A DNA stretch of 64,000 nucleotides from Streptomyces sp. TBY4 (GTDB lineage: Bacteria > Actinomycetota > Actinomycetes > Streptomycetales > Streptomycetaceae), in contig NZ_JANAVF010000001.1 of assembly GCF_024213195.1 (NCBI RefSeq), positions 496,001 to 560,000 on the forward strand, written 5' to 3'. Shown here piece after piece: positions 35,254 to 44,064 of this stretch; the first letter of the stretch is position 1; every line of letters begins with the position of its first letter. Below the pieces are notes generated by a model. That model was not told the DNA's origin. It saw only the letters and a program-made list of their open reading frames with translations, and made no database searches. Position numbers and translations under genes: made by a program.

Positions 35254-36918
35254 TCACGTCCGGTGCTCCGACTGGGCGAGGCCGAAGCCCCGCTGGAAGG
35301 CGGCCATCAGGCCGGGGTCGTGGACGGGCCCCTCCGCGGCCCCGGCCCCGCCGGCGCCTCCCGGCCGGGGTGCGGGGGCCTCGCGCAGCTGGGGCGCGAG
35401 GTGCTCCTGGGCCCGCCGCCGGGGCAGCGGCGGCCGCTCTCCGCCGTCCCGGGCGGCCGGCACGGACGGGGCGGGCGCGGCGACGGCGGGGGTGGCAACC
35501 ACAGGTGCCACAGGCGCTACGAGTACCACCGGTACCGCCGGCGCCACAGGCGCCACGACCGTGGACGCCATCACCACCGTTTCCGTACCCGCGGGTTCCG
35601 TACGGGGCCCCGTGCCCGGCAGGGGCACCCGTACGGGCTCCAGCAGCGGCGCGCCGGCCCCCTCGCCGGTCCCCCAGGAGGTGGCCCGGGAGCCGCCCAG
35701 GGCGTCGGCCGCGCTCGGCGCCCCGGCTCCCAGCAGCTCCTGGGGCAGGACCAGTACGGCGAGCACGCCACCGTAGATGTTCGACTTGAGCTCGACGGCG
35801 ATCCCGTGCCTGCGCGCCAGCGCCGAGACGACGAACAGGCCGATCCGCCCGTCGGCCAGCAGGTGCCGCACGCTGATCTGGTCGGGGTCCGCGAGGAGGG
35901 CGTTCATCCGGTGCGCCTCCTCGGGCGGCATGCCGAGCCCCCGGTCCTCCACTTCGACCGCGATCCCGGCCGTGACCCGCTCCGCCCGCACCACGACGTC
36001 GGTGTCGGGGGCGGAGAACACGGTGGCGTTCTCCACGAGTTCGGCGAGCAGGTGCACCACGTCGGCGACGGCGTGGCCGCGTACGGAACCCCCCGCGGGG
36101 GGCACCACCTTGACCCGGGTGTACTGCTCGACCTCCGCGACCGAGGAGCGCAGTACCTCGCTCAGGTCGACGGGCCGGGTCCACTGGCGGCGCGAGGCCG
36201 CCCCGCCGAGCACCGCGAGGTTCTCCGCGTGGCGCCGGATCCGGGTGGCGAGGTGGTCGACCTGGAAGAGCTCCTTGAGCAGGTCCGGGTCCTCGACCGT
36301 GTCCTCCAGGTCGTCCAGCAGCGAGATCTCGCGGTGCACGAGGGACTGGAGGCGGCGCGCGAGGTTGACGAAGACCTCGACCTTGCGGTCGCTGTCGGAG
36401 GGCGTGACGGGCCCGCCGAGGCGGACCAGGGTCGCGTGGGCCTGTTCGCGGGCGCCGCGCAGCTCCTGGGCGAGCAGCCAGAACTCGTCGATCCCCGCCG
36501 TCTCGGGGCCGAAGGACGGCGCGGCCGACCCGCCGCGCACCGGGCGGGCGGGCAGCTCGCCGCGCTCCAGCCGGTCGGCTGTGGTGTGCAGCTCCTGGCG
36601 GCCGCGGACGCTGGAGCGGCGCAGCGCCTCGCAGCGGTCGCGGACGGTCTTGGCCGCGCGCTGGGCCCCGAGCAGGGCGGCCGCGAGCGCGCCCGCGAAG
36701 AGCAGGGCGCAGCCGCCGAGCACCGGCCACAGCCGGGGGTCGCGGGCGCCCGCGCCGCCGCCGAGCTGGAGCGCGAAGATCACCGCGGCGGCGCCGCTGA
36801 GCCCGGCTGCGAGCGTGGGCAGCAGGGCGGCGCGGATCAGCTGGGGCCGTATCTGCCGGCCGGGACCGGTGACGGCATGTCTCGACGGGGCGTGGCGGGC
36901 GGCGCGGAGTCCGGACAT
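35254..36918 (-). CDS. cvnA: Conservon sensor histidine kinase CvnA
   Basis: A 554-residue protein with two N-terminal membrane segments (about residues 32-55 and 65-85). A helical region with VFVNLARRLQSLVHREISLLDDLE follows, then an ATPase domain (AELVENATVFSAPDTDV as N-box, VEDRGLGMPPEE, GRIGLFVVSALARRHG). The C-terminal 130 residues are Ala/Pro/Val-rich and probably disordered. It is the first conservon gene and is thought to sense at the membrane. Confidence 0.93.
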   Translation of the reverse strand: MSGLRAARHAPSRHAVTGPGRQIRPQLIRAALLPTLAAGLSGAAAVIFALQLGGGAGARDPRLWPVLGGCALLFAGALAAALLGAQRAAKTVRDRCEALRRSSVRGRQELHTTADRLERGELPARPVRGGSAAPSFGPETAGIDEFWLLAQELRGAREQAHATLVRLGGPVTPSDSDRKVEVFVNLARRLQSLVHREISLLDDLEDTVEDPDLLKELFQVDHLATRIRRHAENLAVLGGAASRRQWTRPVDLSEVLRSSVAEVEQYTRVKVVPPAGGSVRGHAVADVVHLLAELVENATVFSAPDTDVVVRAERVTAGIAVEVEDRGLGMPPEEAHRMNALLADPDQISVRHLLADGRIGLFVVSALARRHGIAVELKSNIYGGVLAVLVLPQELLGAGAPSAADALGGSRATSWGTGEGAGAPLLEPVRVPLPGTGPRTEPAGTETVVMASTVVAPVAPAVPVVLVAPVAPVVATPAVAAPAPSVPAARDGGERPPLPRRRAQEHLAPQLREAPAPRPGGAGGAGAAEGPVHDPGLMAAFQRGFGLAQSEHRT

Positions 36919-37493
36919 CGACGTCCTCGGTATGTGGGGCCCGGCCCCCGGGCTTCCCGGGATCCGGTGTTGATCACCGGATACCCACGCTAGACCGCAC
37001 GCTCCGCCCCAGGACGGCCAGTTGGGGAACTTCGCCCGGGTGCTTCCCGCTCCCGATGGAGCGCTCGTACGACAGCCCGAATGCGCCGGGAGCGCGCACC
37101 ACCCGGCGCCCCGCGGGCACGCGCCGTCCCCCGGAGCTCCCGCCCGCACCTCACCCCCCCTCCTGCCCCGCCCACGGCGCCCGAAGACCGCGGAGCCGCT
37201 TGTTCGACTTCGGCATATGCAACTCAAATCAAAGAATTATCTAGGTAGATGCGGCATTAAAGTACTGCTAGAGTCCGCATGCGCTGCTCATGACCGAGCG
37301 GCGAACCGGCCGAGCCCGTACCCCTGGTCTGCCCTGAGCGGCGTACATCCGCGAGGCAAGCGCCCGTTGTGATGCCGTGACAGCTCCGCACCGACGACTC
37401 CCGTGCCGCGCCGCCCAGCCGATCGTCCACGGCCACGGCCTCCGCCCTTGCTCATCACCAGTCACCAACCACCCATCCCATGGGGAGAGCCAC
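36919..37493. other. 575-bp divergent region between cvnA and the secreted repeat genes
   Basis: The region has no convincing gene. It contains an unusually AT-rich patch at about 37200-37275 compared with its surroundings, including a good Streptomyces -10-like TAGAGT (37269-37274) pointing to the secreted-protein gene, which would give a leader of about 210 nt. The promoter of the cvn operon must also lie here. No riboswitch motif was recognised. Confidence 0.35.
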
Positions 37494-38567
37494 ATGACCG
37501 CAGGACTTCTGCGCCGCTTCGCCGCGGGCAGGACGCTGATCCTGGGCGCCGTACTGGCCCTGGCCGTACCGGGAACCGCCTACGCCAACACCGTGGGCGT
37601 GACCGTGAAGACCCCCGGGGCCACCAGCGGCCCCTCCACCTCCAGCTCCGAGATATCCACCCACGCGGACTGTTCGAGCGGCCTGATCTCCGGCGGCGGG
37701 ATCACCCAGGCCCTCGGCACGGGGGCGGTGAACGGCAACCACGTCAACGGCACCTCGCCCAGCTCCGACGGCAGCACCGAGTACCTCGGCTCCACCGGCG
37801 TCGTCGGAACCGACGTGACGCACTGGCTCGGCATCGGCGGAAGCGGGGGCCAGGTGAACGCCGGCTTCTCCAGCACCCCCTACGCGATGTGCTTCACCAG
37901 CAACCTGATCAACCACACCCAGGTGGTCATGAACAAGGCCAACACCCCCACCACCGGCTCGACGGTGGGCCTCGTCACGGCGACCTGCCCGGCCAACACC
38001 CGCCTGCTCGGCGGCGGGGCGCGCACCACCCCCGGCAACACCGGCTCCTTCAAGCCGATCGCCGCCTTCCCCACCTTCAACAACTCCGCCCACAGCTACG
38101 GCGCTAAGGCCGCGGCCGACGGGGAGACCAACCCCGACTCCTGGTCCGCCGTCGGGTGGGACAACAACAGCAACGCCGCCAACCAGACCTTCGCCTACGC
38201 GATCTGCAGCGGGAGCGGCATCAACGTCAGCGGCGTCAACGTGAAGGTCCGCTTCAGCGAGGTGAGCGGCCCGACCACGGGCAGTACGGGCCTGAAGGCC
38301 ACGGTCACCTGCGGTGGCGGGGACGGGAAGCTGGTCAGCGGGGGCGCCGCCATCAGCGGGGGCAACGTCACCACCACCAACTTCACGGGACCGGCCTCGG
38401 GCGGCGACCACCTCAACGGCAGCTACCCCAGCGACTCCAGCGCCAATCCCGTGAGTGACGGGGCCACCACGGCGGCGTCCTGGACGGCCTTCACCCACAC
38501 CGGTGGGGCGAACTCACCGAACACCAAGACCGACGTCTGGGCGCTCTGTGCCGACGACGGCGTCTGA
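37494..38567 (+). CDS. Secreted three-repeat protein, first paralog
   Basis: A 357-residue exported protein of unrecognised family. Signal peptide: residues 1-32, with GTAYA before a likely cleavage. The mature part has three repeats of about 80-105 residues. Each starts with a Cys followed by L(I/L/V)(S/G)GG (CSSGLISGGG, CPANTRLLGGG, CGGGDGKLVSGG) and ends in (Y/W)A(M/I/L)C. The six Cys could form one disulfide per repeat. GGGGAGAGCC precedes the ATG. It is followed by a paralog, so a surface or matrix complex is possible. Confidence 0.8.
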   Translation: MTAGLLRRFAAGRTLILGAVLALAVPGTAYANTVGVTVKTPGATSGPSTSSSEISTHADCSSGLISGGGITQALGTGAVNGNHVNGTSPSSDGSTEYLGSTGVVGTDVTHWLGIGGSGGQVNAGFSSTPYAMCFTSNLINHTQVVMNKANTPTTGSTVGLVTATCPANTRLLGGGARTTPGNTGSFKPIAAFPTFNNSAHSYGAKAAADGETNPDSWSAVGWDNNSNAANQTFAYAICSGSGINVSGVNVKVRFSEVSGPTTGSTGLKATVTCGGGDGKLVSGGAAISGGNVTTTNFTGPASGGDHLNGSYPSDSSANPVSDGATTAASWTAFTHTGGANSPNTKTDVWALCADDGV

Positions 38568-38681
38568 GTCACCGGCGCCACCACGCGTTCCACCCGTTCC
38601 ACCCGCACAACGCCGCATCCGAACGACGACCGCTCTCACGCCACGTCCGCCGCGCGTTGACACCAGAAAGACGGACAACCG

Positions 38682-39821
38682 ATGAACAAGAAGTCCCTGC
38701 GCCATTCCGTCCTGGCGAAGGCGCTGGTCCCCGGCGCTCTGATCGCCCTGACGGTCCCGGAAATCGCCTACGCCGACGTCGCGGGCGTCACCGTGACGGT
38801 CCCCGAAGCCACGATGGGCCCCGCGACCACCTTCACCGGTGTCTCCTCCCGCGCCGACTGCGCCGACGGACTCGTCTCCGGCGGCGGGGTCAACCAGACG
38901 ATCGGCACCGACAGCACGCGCAACGGCAACCACGTGCTGGGCATGGCTCCCAGCCCCGACGGCCTCACCGAGTACACCGAGTCGCCCGGGGTGGTCGCCG
39001 CCGACGTCAGGCACTGGCTCGCGTTCGGCGGCAGCGGGGGCAACGCCGGCCCCGCCTTCTCCACCACTGCGTACGCGGTCTGCCTCTCCACCCCGCGGAT
39101 CAGGCACACCCAGGTCGTCATGAACCAGAAGGCCGGGCCCACCGCCCCGCAATCGTCCGAGGTGGTCGTGGCGACCTGCCCTGCCGGCACGATGCTGCTC
39201 GGCGGCGGTGTGCGGAACACTCCCGCCAGCGTCGGCAGCCTCAAGCCGGTCGGCAGCTTCCCCACCTTCAACGACGCCGCGCACGACTTCGGCCGGAAGC
39301 CTGCTGCCGAGGGTGAGGTCAACCCCGACTCCTGGACCGCGGTCGGGGGGATCGGCGGCGGACACGGCAACAACGGGAACACGACGTTCGCCTACGCGAT
39401 CTGTACCGGTGACCGCGTCAACGTCAGGGGCATGTCCACCAAGGTCCACTTCCGCGAGGTGACCGGCCCGACGGGACCCGGTACCGGCCGGACGGCGACC
39501 GTCGGCTGCGCCGACGACAACGGACAGGACCGGAGTGGGCGCGGCCGTCACGGAGAACAGGGCGACAAGAGCCTCCTGATCAGCGGCGGTGCCGCCGCCA
39601 GCGGGGGCGACGTGACGACGAAGGGCTTCACCAAGGCCGGCTCGGGCGGAACCCACTTGAACGGAAGCTTCCCCAGCGACTCCGACGGCAACCCGGTCGG
39701 CAACGGATCCACCACGGCCGCATCCTGGACGGCCAACATCCACGCCGGGGGATCGCCCTCTCCGAACACCTACACCGACGTCTGGGCGCTCTGCCTGGAC
39801 CTGCGCGGCCACAGGCAGTAG
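38682..39821 (+). CDS. Secreted three-repeat protein, second paralog
   Basis: A 379-residue paralog of the preceding gene (same repeats, many identical blocks such as HTQVVMN, EVNPDSWTAVG, FAYAIC and DVWALC). The signal peptide is about residues 1-31. The third repeat carries a 20-residue insertion rich in Arg, Gly and Asp (around GQDRSGRGRHGEQGDK) absent from the first paralog. It lies 114 bp downstream with its own ribosome site region. Function unknown; convergent terminator follows. Confidence 0.8.
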   Translation: MNKKSLRHSVLAKALVPGALIALTVPEIAYADVAGVTVTVPEATMGPATTFTGVSSRADCADGLVSGGGVNQTIGTDSTRNGNHVLGMAPSPDGLTEYTESPGVVAADVRHWLAFGGSGGNAGPAFSTTAYAVCLSTPRIRHTQVVMNQKAGPTAPQSSEVVVATCPAGTMLLGGGVRNTPASVGSLKPVGSFPTFNDAAHDFGRKPAAEGEVNPDSWTAVGGIGGGHGNNGNTTFAYAICTGDRVNVRGMSTKVHFREVTGPTGPGTGRTATVGCADDNGQDRSGRGRHGEQGDKSLLISGGAAASGGDVTTKGFTKAGSGGTHLNGSFPSDSDGNPVGNGSTTAASWTANIHAGGSPSPNTYTDVWALCLDLRGHRQ

Positions 39822-39838
39822 CCCCCGGCACCAGCACT

Positions 39839-39871
39839 GAGCGGGACCGCCACACCCGGGCGGTCCCGCTC
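39839..39871. terminator. Bidirectional terminator after the secreted paralogs
   Basis: GAGCGGGACCGCC pairs perfectly with GGCGGTCCCGCTC (13 bp, 7-nt loop), between two convergent genes. Confidence 0.8.
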
Positions 39872-39900
39872 CCTCACGTTCCGGGCCTACGGGCTACGGG

Positions 39901-41112
39901 CTAGGAGCCCACCGCCTCCGACTCCTCGCGGGTGACGGCCGCCGGCTGCTGCGCGGCCGCAGCAGGACGGGCCGCCGTCGCCGTGACCGGCGGGGGCGGC
40001 GAGCCCGCGGCCACGAAGGGGCGCCACCAGGGCGCGCTCGGCGCGTCGGCCGCACCCGGCTCGAAGGGCTGCCCCGGCACGGGCAGCGCGATGGCCGCCC
40101 CGGCGACCTCGGCGGCCGTCACCGTGCCCTCGCCCGGCTCGTCCCACGGGTGCGGGGCCAGGTTGAAGGTGCCCCAGTGGATCGGCAGCATCGTGCCGCG
40201 GGCCACGCCGCCCTGGAGGTCCAGGTGGGCGCGTACGCCCTCCTCGGGGGTCATGTGGATGTCGGTCCAGAACTCCGAGTAGGCCCCGATCTGGATCATC
40301 GTGGCGTCGAAGGGCCCGTGCGCCGCGCCGATCTCCTTGAAGCCGGGGAAGTAGCCGGTGTCCCCGCTGTGGTAGATCCGGTGCTGGTCGCCCGCGACGA
40401 CCCAGGAGGCCCACAGGGTGAACTGCTGGTTGCGCAGGCCGCGGCCGCAGAAGTGCTGGGCCGGGGTGGCGGTGAACGTGAGCCCCGCGACCTCGGCGCT
40501 CTCGTTCCAGTCGAGCTCGCGCAGCCGGCTCGCCGGGACTCCCCAGCGCTCCAGGTGCGCGCCGACGCCCAGCGGCACCGCGAAGACCGTGTCCGTACCG
40601 GCCAGGGCCTTGATGGTCGGCAGGTCGAGGTGGTCGTAGTGGTCGTGGGAGATCACCACCACGTCCACGTCGCCCAGCGAGGCCAGCGGTACGGGCACCG
40701 GGTGCAGCCGCTTGGGCCCCGCGAAGGGGAAGGGGGAACACCGGTCGCCCCAGACGGGGTCGAAGAGCACCCGGCGTCCGTCGATCTCGGCGAGCACGCT
40801 CGAATGCCCCATCCAGGTCAGCCGCAGGCCGCTGACCGGGGGCTTCGACAGCTCCGCCAGGGTCGTCGGGTAGACCGGGATGGGGGCTCCGGGGCTACGC
40901 CGGATCCGCTGTTCCTTGTGGAAGTAGATCTTGGCGAACTCGGCCATGGACCCGGAGGGTCTGGTCTTGGTCCCGGCCGGGTTCTGGAAGACCCCGTCGG
41001 CGAAGTGCGGCGACCGCAGGATCCGCTCCAGCCGGGCACCGGAGGGGTCCGCGCCGAAGGCTTCGGGCCGCAGTGCGCGCAGCCGTGGACGCAGGGGACG
41101 GGAGCCGGTCAA
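39901..41112 (-). CDS. MBL-fold metallohydrolase (NAPE-PLD/UlaG-like)
   Basis: A 403-residue metallo-beta-lactamase-fold enzyme. The metal motif HxHxDHxD is seen as SHDHYDHLD, with LTWMGHSSVLAEIDG before it and YHSGDTGYF plus MLPIHWGTFNLAPHPW after. The N-terminal LRPEAFGADPSGARLERI-like leader and overall order match N-acyl-phosphatidylethanolamine phospholipase D-like proteins. TTG start at 41112 with GGAGG; no other in-frame start for 50 codons. The Ala/Pro-rich tail is likely disordered. Confidence 0.88.
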   Translation of the reverse strand: MTGSRPLRPRLRALRPEAFGADPSGARLERILRSPHFADGVFQNPAGTKTRPSGSMAEFAKIYFHKEQRIRRSPGAPIPVYPTTLAELSKPPVSGLRLTWMGHSSVLAEIDGRRVLFDPVWGDRCSPFPFAGPKRLHPVPVPLASLGDVDVVVISHDHYDHLDLPTIKALAGTDTVFAVPLGVGAHLERWGVPASRLRELDWNESAEVAGLTFTATPAQHFCGRGLRNQQFTLWASWVVAGDQHRIYHSGDTGYFPGFKEIGAAHGPFDATMIQIGAYSEFWTDIHMTPEEGVRAHLDLQGGVARGTMLPIHWGTFNLAPHPWDEPGEGTVTAAEVAGAAIALPVPGQPFEPGAADAPSAPWWRPFVAAGSPPPPVTATAARPAAAAQQPAAVTREESEAVGS

Positions 41113-41267
41113 GGCGCCTCCAGTGTGGGGGGTGCGAACAGGGCGTTCTCATGATTACCACCATCCCAACGCGTGACACTCCCCAAGGATTCCGTCGCGC
41201 CCCTCCGAACGTGCCCGGCCCCCTCCGCGTCCTCCCCCTGACCGCCCTCCTACGCCCTCCTACGCCC

Positions 41268-42116
41268 TTACAGCGGCAGCAGGTCCGGCCGCTTCGGCTC
41301 CACGTGGTCCCCCGAGGACTCCCCGCGCAGCCGCCGGCCGATCCACGGCACGAGGTGCTCGCGCGCCCAGTGGATGTTGTCGCGGGTGGTGTCCACCGAC
41401 CCGCGCGGCCGCATCGGCGGCCAGGGCTGGTCCGGATCGGCCGGCGTGTCGAGGCCGAGCACCTGGGCGGCGCGCAGGGCGACCCTGGTGTGCCCCTCGG
41501 GCGAGAGGTGCAGCCGGTCGTCGTCCCAGGCCCGCCGGTCCTGTACGGACTTCAGCGACCAGAGGTCGAGCACGGGGCACTCGTACCGGTCCGCGATCGA
41601 CCGGACGTGCGCGCTGAACGTCGCGATCTTGCCCCGCATGTGCCTGAGGACCGGCACGTCGCGCGTGTCGAACCCGGTGGTGATCACGACCAGGCCGACG
41701 GATCCGGTGAGGTCGCGCACGGCCGCCTCGTACCGTTCGGCCACGTCGTCCGGATCGCTGCCGGGCCGGATGATGTCGTTGCCGCCCGCGCAGAAGGTCA
41801 CCAGGTCGGGCGCGAGCTCCTTGGCCCGGGGCACCTGCTCGGACACGATCTGGTCCAGCAGCCGGCCCCGTACGGCCAGGTTCGCGTAGCGGAACCCCCC
41901 GGATGCCGCGTGCTCGCCGGGCCCGCCCGGTCCGCCGGAATCGCCCGAGTGCTCGTGCCGCTCCTCGCACCGATCGGCCAGCAGGACGGCCAGCCGGTCC
42001 GCCCACCCGAGGAAGGCGTCCCCCGGTCCCGGGTCACCCACGCCCTCGGTGAAACTGTCCCCGAGCGCCGCGTACGAGCCAATGGTCTTGATGTTGGATG
42101 TCGTCGTCGCTGCCAC
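41268..42116 (-). CDS. SGNH/GDSL hydrolase
   Basis: A 282-residue GDSL esterase/lipase-like protein. Block I is YAALGDSFTEGVGDP (nucleophile Ser), block II includes NLAVRGRLLDQI (Gly), block III is CAGGNDIIRPGSD (Asn) and block V is DDRLHLSPEGHTRVA (Asp-His). No signal peptide, so the substrate is probably intracellular. GTG 42116, preceded by GGGG, is preferred over ATG 42143. Confidence 0.88.
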   Translation of the reverse strand: MAATTTSNIKTIGSYAALGDSFTEGVGDPGPGDAFLGWADRLAVLLADRCEERHEHSGDSGGPGGPGEHAASGGFRYANLAVRGRLLDQIVSEQVPRAKELAPDLVTFCAGGNDIIRPGSDPDDVAERYEAAVRDLTGSVGLVVITTGFDTRDVPVLRHMRGKIATFSAHVRSIADRYECPVLDLWSLKSVQDRRAWDDDRLHLSPEGHTRVALRAAQVLGLDTPADPDQPWPPMRPRGSVDTTRDNIHWAREHLVPWIGRRLRGESSGDHVEPKRPDLLPL

Positions 42117-42236
42117 GGGACCCCATACTTCACCTCGGATCATGACCTACGCGACCGTAGCCAGGGCCTCACGTACCGTGATCTTCACCACCCCGCACCC
42201 CGGGAATAGGCCGCCCTCGTCCGTCGAGTCGGTTGT

Positions 42237-42644
42237 TCAGTCGATGACGGCGGTCGCTTCGATCTCGACCAGGTGCTCGGGTACGTCCAGTGCCGCGACG
42301 CCCAGCAGCGAGGCGGGCGGGACCGGTGTGACACCCAGCTTCGCGGCCGCCCGGCCGATCCCCTCCATCAGCAGGGGCATCTTGTCGGGGGTCCAGTCGA
42401 CGACGTAGACGGTCAACTTCGCCACGTCGCCGAAAGAGGCCCCGACCCCGGCAAGGGCGATACCGACATTGAGGTAGCACTGCTCGACCTGAGCGGCGAG
42501 GTCGCCCGAACCGACCGTGACGCCGTCGGCGCGCCAGGCGACCTGGCCGGCGATGAACACCAGCTTCGATCCGGTCGCGATCGACACCTGCCGGTAGGCG
42601 TCGATCTCCGGCAGGCCCTTGGGGTTCACGAGGGTGATGGCCAT
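42237..42644 (-). CDS. RidA/YjgF family protein
   Basis: A 135-residue Rid-family protein (enamine/imine deaminase fold): FIAGQVAWRADG near residue 37, AQVEQCYLNVGIALAGVGASFGDVAKLTVYVVD and a VEIEATAVID end. The usual catalytic Arg of RidA in the C-terminal IEATA-R pattern is not obvious (E-H-LVEIEA), so it may be a Rid subgroup lacking deaminase activity. ATG 42644 with GGAGG. Divergent from an HxlR regulator, its likely controller. Confidence 0.9.
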   Translation of the reverse strand: MAITLVNPKGLPEIDAYRQVSIATGSKLVFIAGQVAWRADGVTVGSGDLAAQVEQCYLNVGIALAGVGASFGDVAKLTVYVVDWTPDKMPLLMEGIGRAAAKLGVTPVPPASLLGVAALDVPEHLVEIEATAVID

Positions 42645-42675
42645 GCTGTCCGCCTCCAGGTTCACGCTCTCTTGT

Positions 42676-42744
42676 GGTTACTCGGGAACCGTAGGAGAGT
42701 GGCCCCTGACATGGAAGAACGCACTTTTCGGTGACTGGGGAACC
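42676..42744. promoter_or_regulatory. Two 15-bp direct repeats between ridA-like and hxlR-like genes
   Basis: GGTTACTCGGGAACC (42676-42690) and GGTGACTGGGGAACC (42730-42744) agree at 13 of 15 positions and flank the divergent promoter region. The second overlaps the ribosome site of the HxlR gene. They are plausible HxlR operator sites with autoregulation. Confidence 0.55.
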
Positions 42745-42746
42745 AG

Positions 42747-43127
42747 ATGGTGACCAAGCAGGTCACGGGCTCGCCCGACGATGCGGACCTGAGGCGGGCG
42801 GACACGCTGGGGCGTGAGATCTTCTCGGACGTCGCCAACAAGTGGGCGCTCCTGATCATCGAGGCCCTCGGGGAGCGGACCCTGCGCTTCAGCACGTTGC
42901 GCGACGAGGTCGAGGGCATCAGCCAAAAGATGCTGACGCAGAACCTGCGGATGCTGGAGCGGTACGGACTGCTCGAGCGGACCGTCCACCCCGTCGTGCC
43001 GCCCCGCGTCGAGTACACCCTCACCGAGCCGGGCCAGGCCCTGCGGGCGACGATCGACGGACTCTGCGACTGGACGCACCGCTACTTCGGTCACATCGAG
43101 GCCTCCCGCCGCCGCTTCGACGCCTGA
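42747..43127 (+). CDS. HxlR-family transcriptional regulator
   Basis: A 126-residue winged-helix protein of the HxlR type: REIFSDVANKWALLIIEALGERTLRF, STLRDEVEGISQKMLTQNLRMLERYGLLER and VEYTLTEPGQALRATIDGLCDW. There is no N-terminal Cys as in redox HypR/QorR types. ATG with GGGG upstream. Divergent from RidA-like gene. It likely represses that gene in response to an aldehyde or reactive metabolite; not proven. Confidence 0.92.
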   Translation: MVTKQVTGSPDDADLRRADTLGREIFSDVANKWALLIIEALGERTLRFSTLRDEVEGISQKMLTQNLRMLERYGLLERTVHPVVPPRVEYTLTEPGQALRATIDGLCDWTHRYFGHIEASRRRFDA

Positions 43128-43158
43128 CGGAACCGGCCCTGGCGGCGGCCGGCCGCGA

Positions 43159-43872
43159 TCACTCCACGGCAGCATCGAGGAGAATCTGTGCCAGCTCGCG
43201 CGGCTGGGAGAACATCGGCCAATGACCGGTGTCCATCGTGGCCAGCCGCCAGCGCTTGCTGTTCAGCAGCTCCGCCACATCAGCGTCGGGCTCGGCGTCC
43301 TCGGGCTCGGTCCCCGGCATCACGCACAGGACGTACGTCGCCGGAAGTTCACCGAGCGGCCTCGCCAGCGCAGCGGGCTCGGTCAGCGTGGCACCGGGGT
43401 GAGGCGTCGAGCCGCGCACGAGGCGTGCGATCTGCTCATCGGTGAGACCTTCGCCGTCGTAGTGGGAAGCCGGCGCGAGCGGCCAGAACCCCCCGTTCTC
43501 GGCGATCGACGCCTCCACTGCCACCCCGCCGTCCGGCCAGGCCGAGACGAACGACTTGCCGTCGGTCGGAACACTCGAGTCGACGAACACCACGCGGGCC
43601 AGCCGGTCACCGATCCGCTCCGCGGCCTGACCGACCGGGATGCCCGAGTAGCTGTGACCCACCAGGACAACGTCGCGCAGATCCTGGCGTTCCACCTCGG
43701 CAACGATGTCCTCGACATGAGTCGCCTGCCCCGCTGGTACACCCCGCTTGTCAGCGAGACCGGACAGCGTCAACGGATGGACACCGTGACCGCCCGCCCG
43801 CAGATACGGCACCACGTCGCCCCACGCCCACGCCCCGAGCCGCGCACCTGCAACCAGCACGAAATTCACCAT
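43159..43872 (-). CDS. Alpha/beta hydrolase (esterase-like)
   Basis: A 237-residue alpha/beta hydrolase, with LVAGARLGAWAWGDVVPYL at the oxyanion strand and VLVGHSYSGIPVGQAAER around the nucleophile Ser. TGHWPMFSQP supplies the His. The pattern resembles salicylate-esterase/hydroxynitrile-lyase-type small hydrolases found in actinobacteria. ATG 43872. It converges with the HxlR gene; 32 bp separate the stops. Confidence 0.88.
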   Translation of the reverse strand: MVNFVLVAGARLGAWAWGDVVPYLRAGGHGVHPLTLSGLADKRGVPAGQATHVEDIVAEVERQDLRDVVLVGHSYSGIPVGQAAERIGDRLARVVFVDSSVPTDGKSFVSAWPDGGVAVEASIAENGGFWPLAPASHYDGEGLTDEQIARLVRGSTPHPGATLTEPAALARPLGELPATYVLCVMPGTEPEDAEPDADVAELLNSKRWRLATMDTGHWPMFSQPRELAQILLDAAVE

Positions 43873-44064
43873 GCCCGCACCGTAACCGGGCGGCCTGACG
43901 ATCTTCCAGAAAATACTTTCGACGCAAGCAGCAGGGGTTCTCCGTGAGGGCGTCAGCGGCCCAACACCCTCGCGAGTGGTGGACATCGAGGCGGCGGATA
44001 GTGTGACGCGGTGGATCCGCACGATTTTCAGCGGATAGGTGTGGATAGGTGCAGAGGGGCGAAA

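Noticed and set aside
37200..37275. AT-rich patch as a sign of horizontal transfer
   Set aside because: Only about 75 bp long, without mobile genes; a promoter region explains it.
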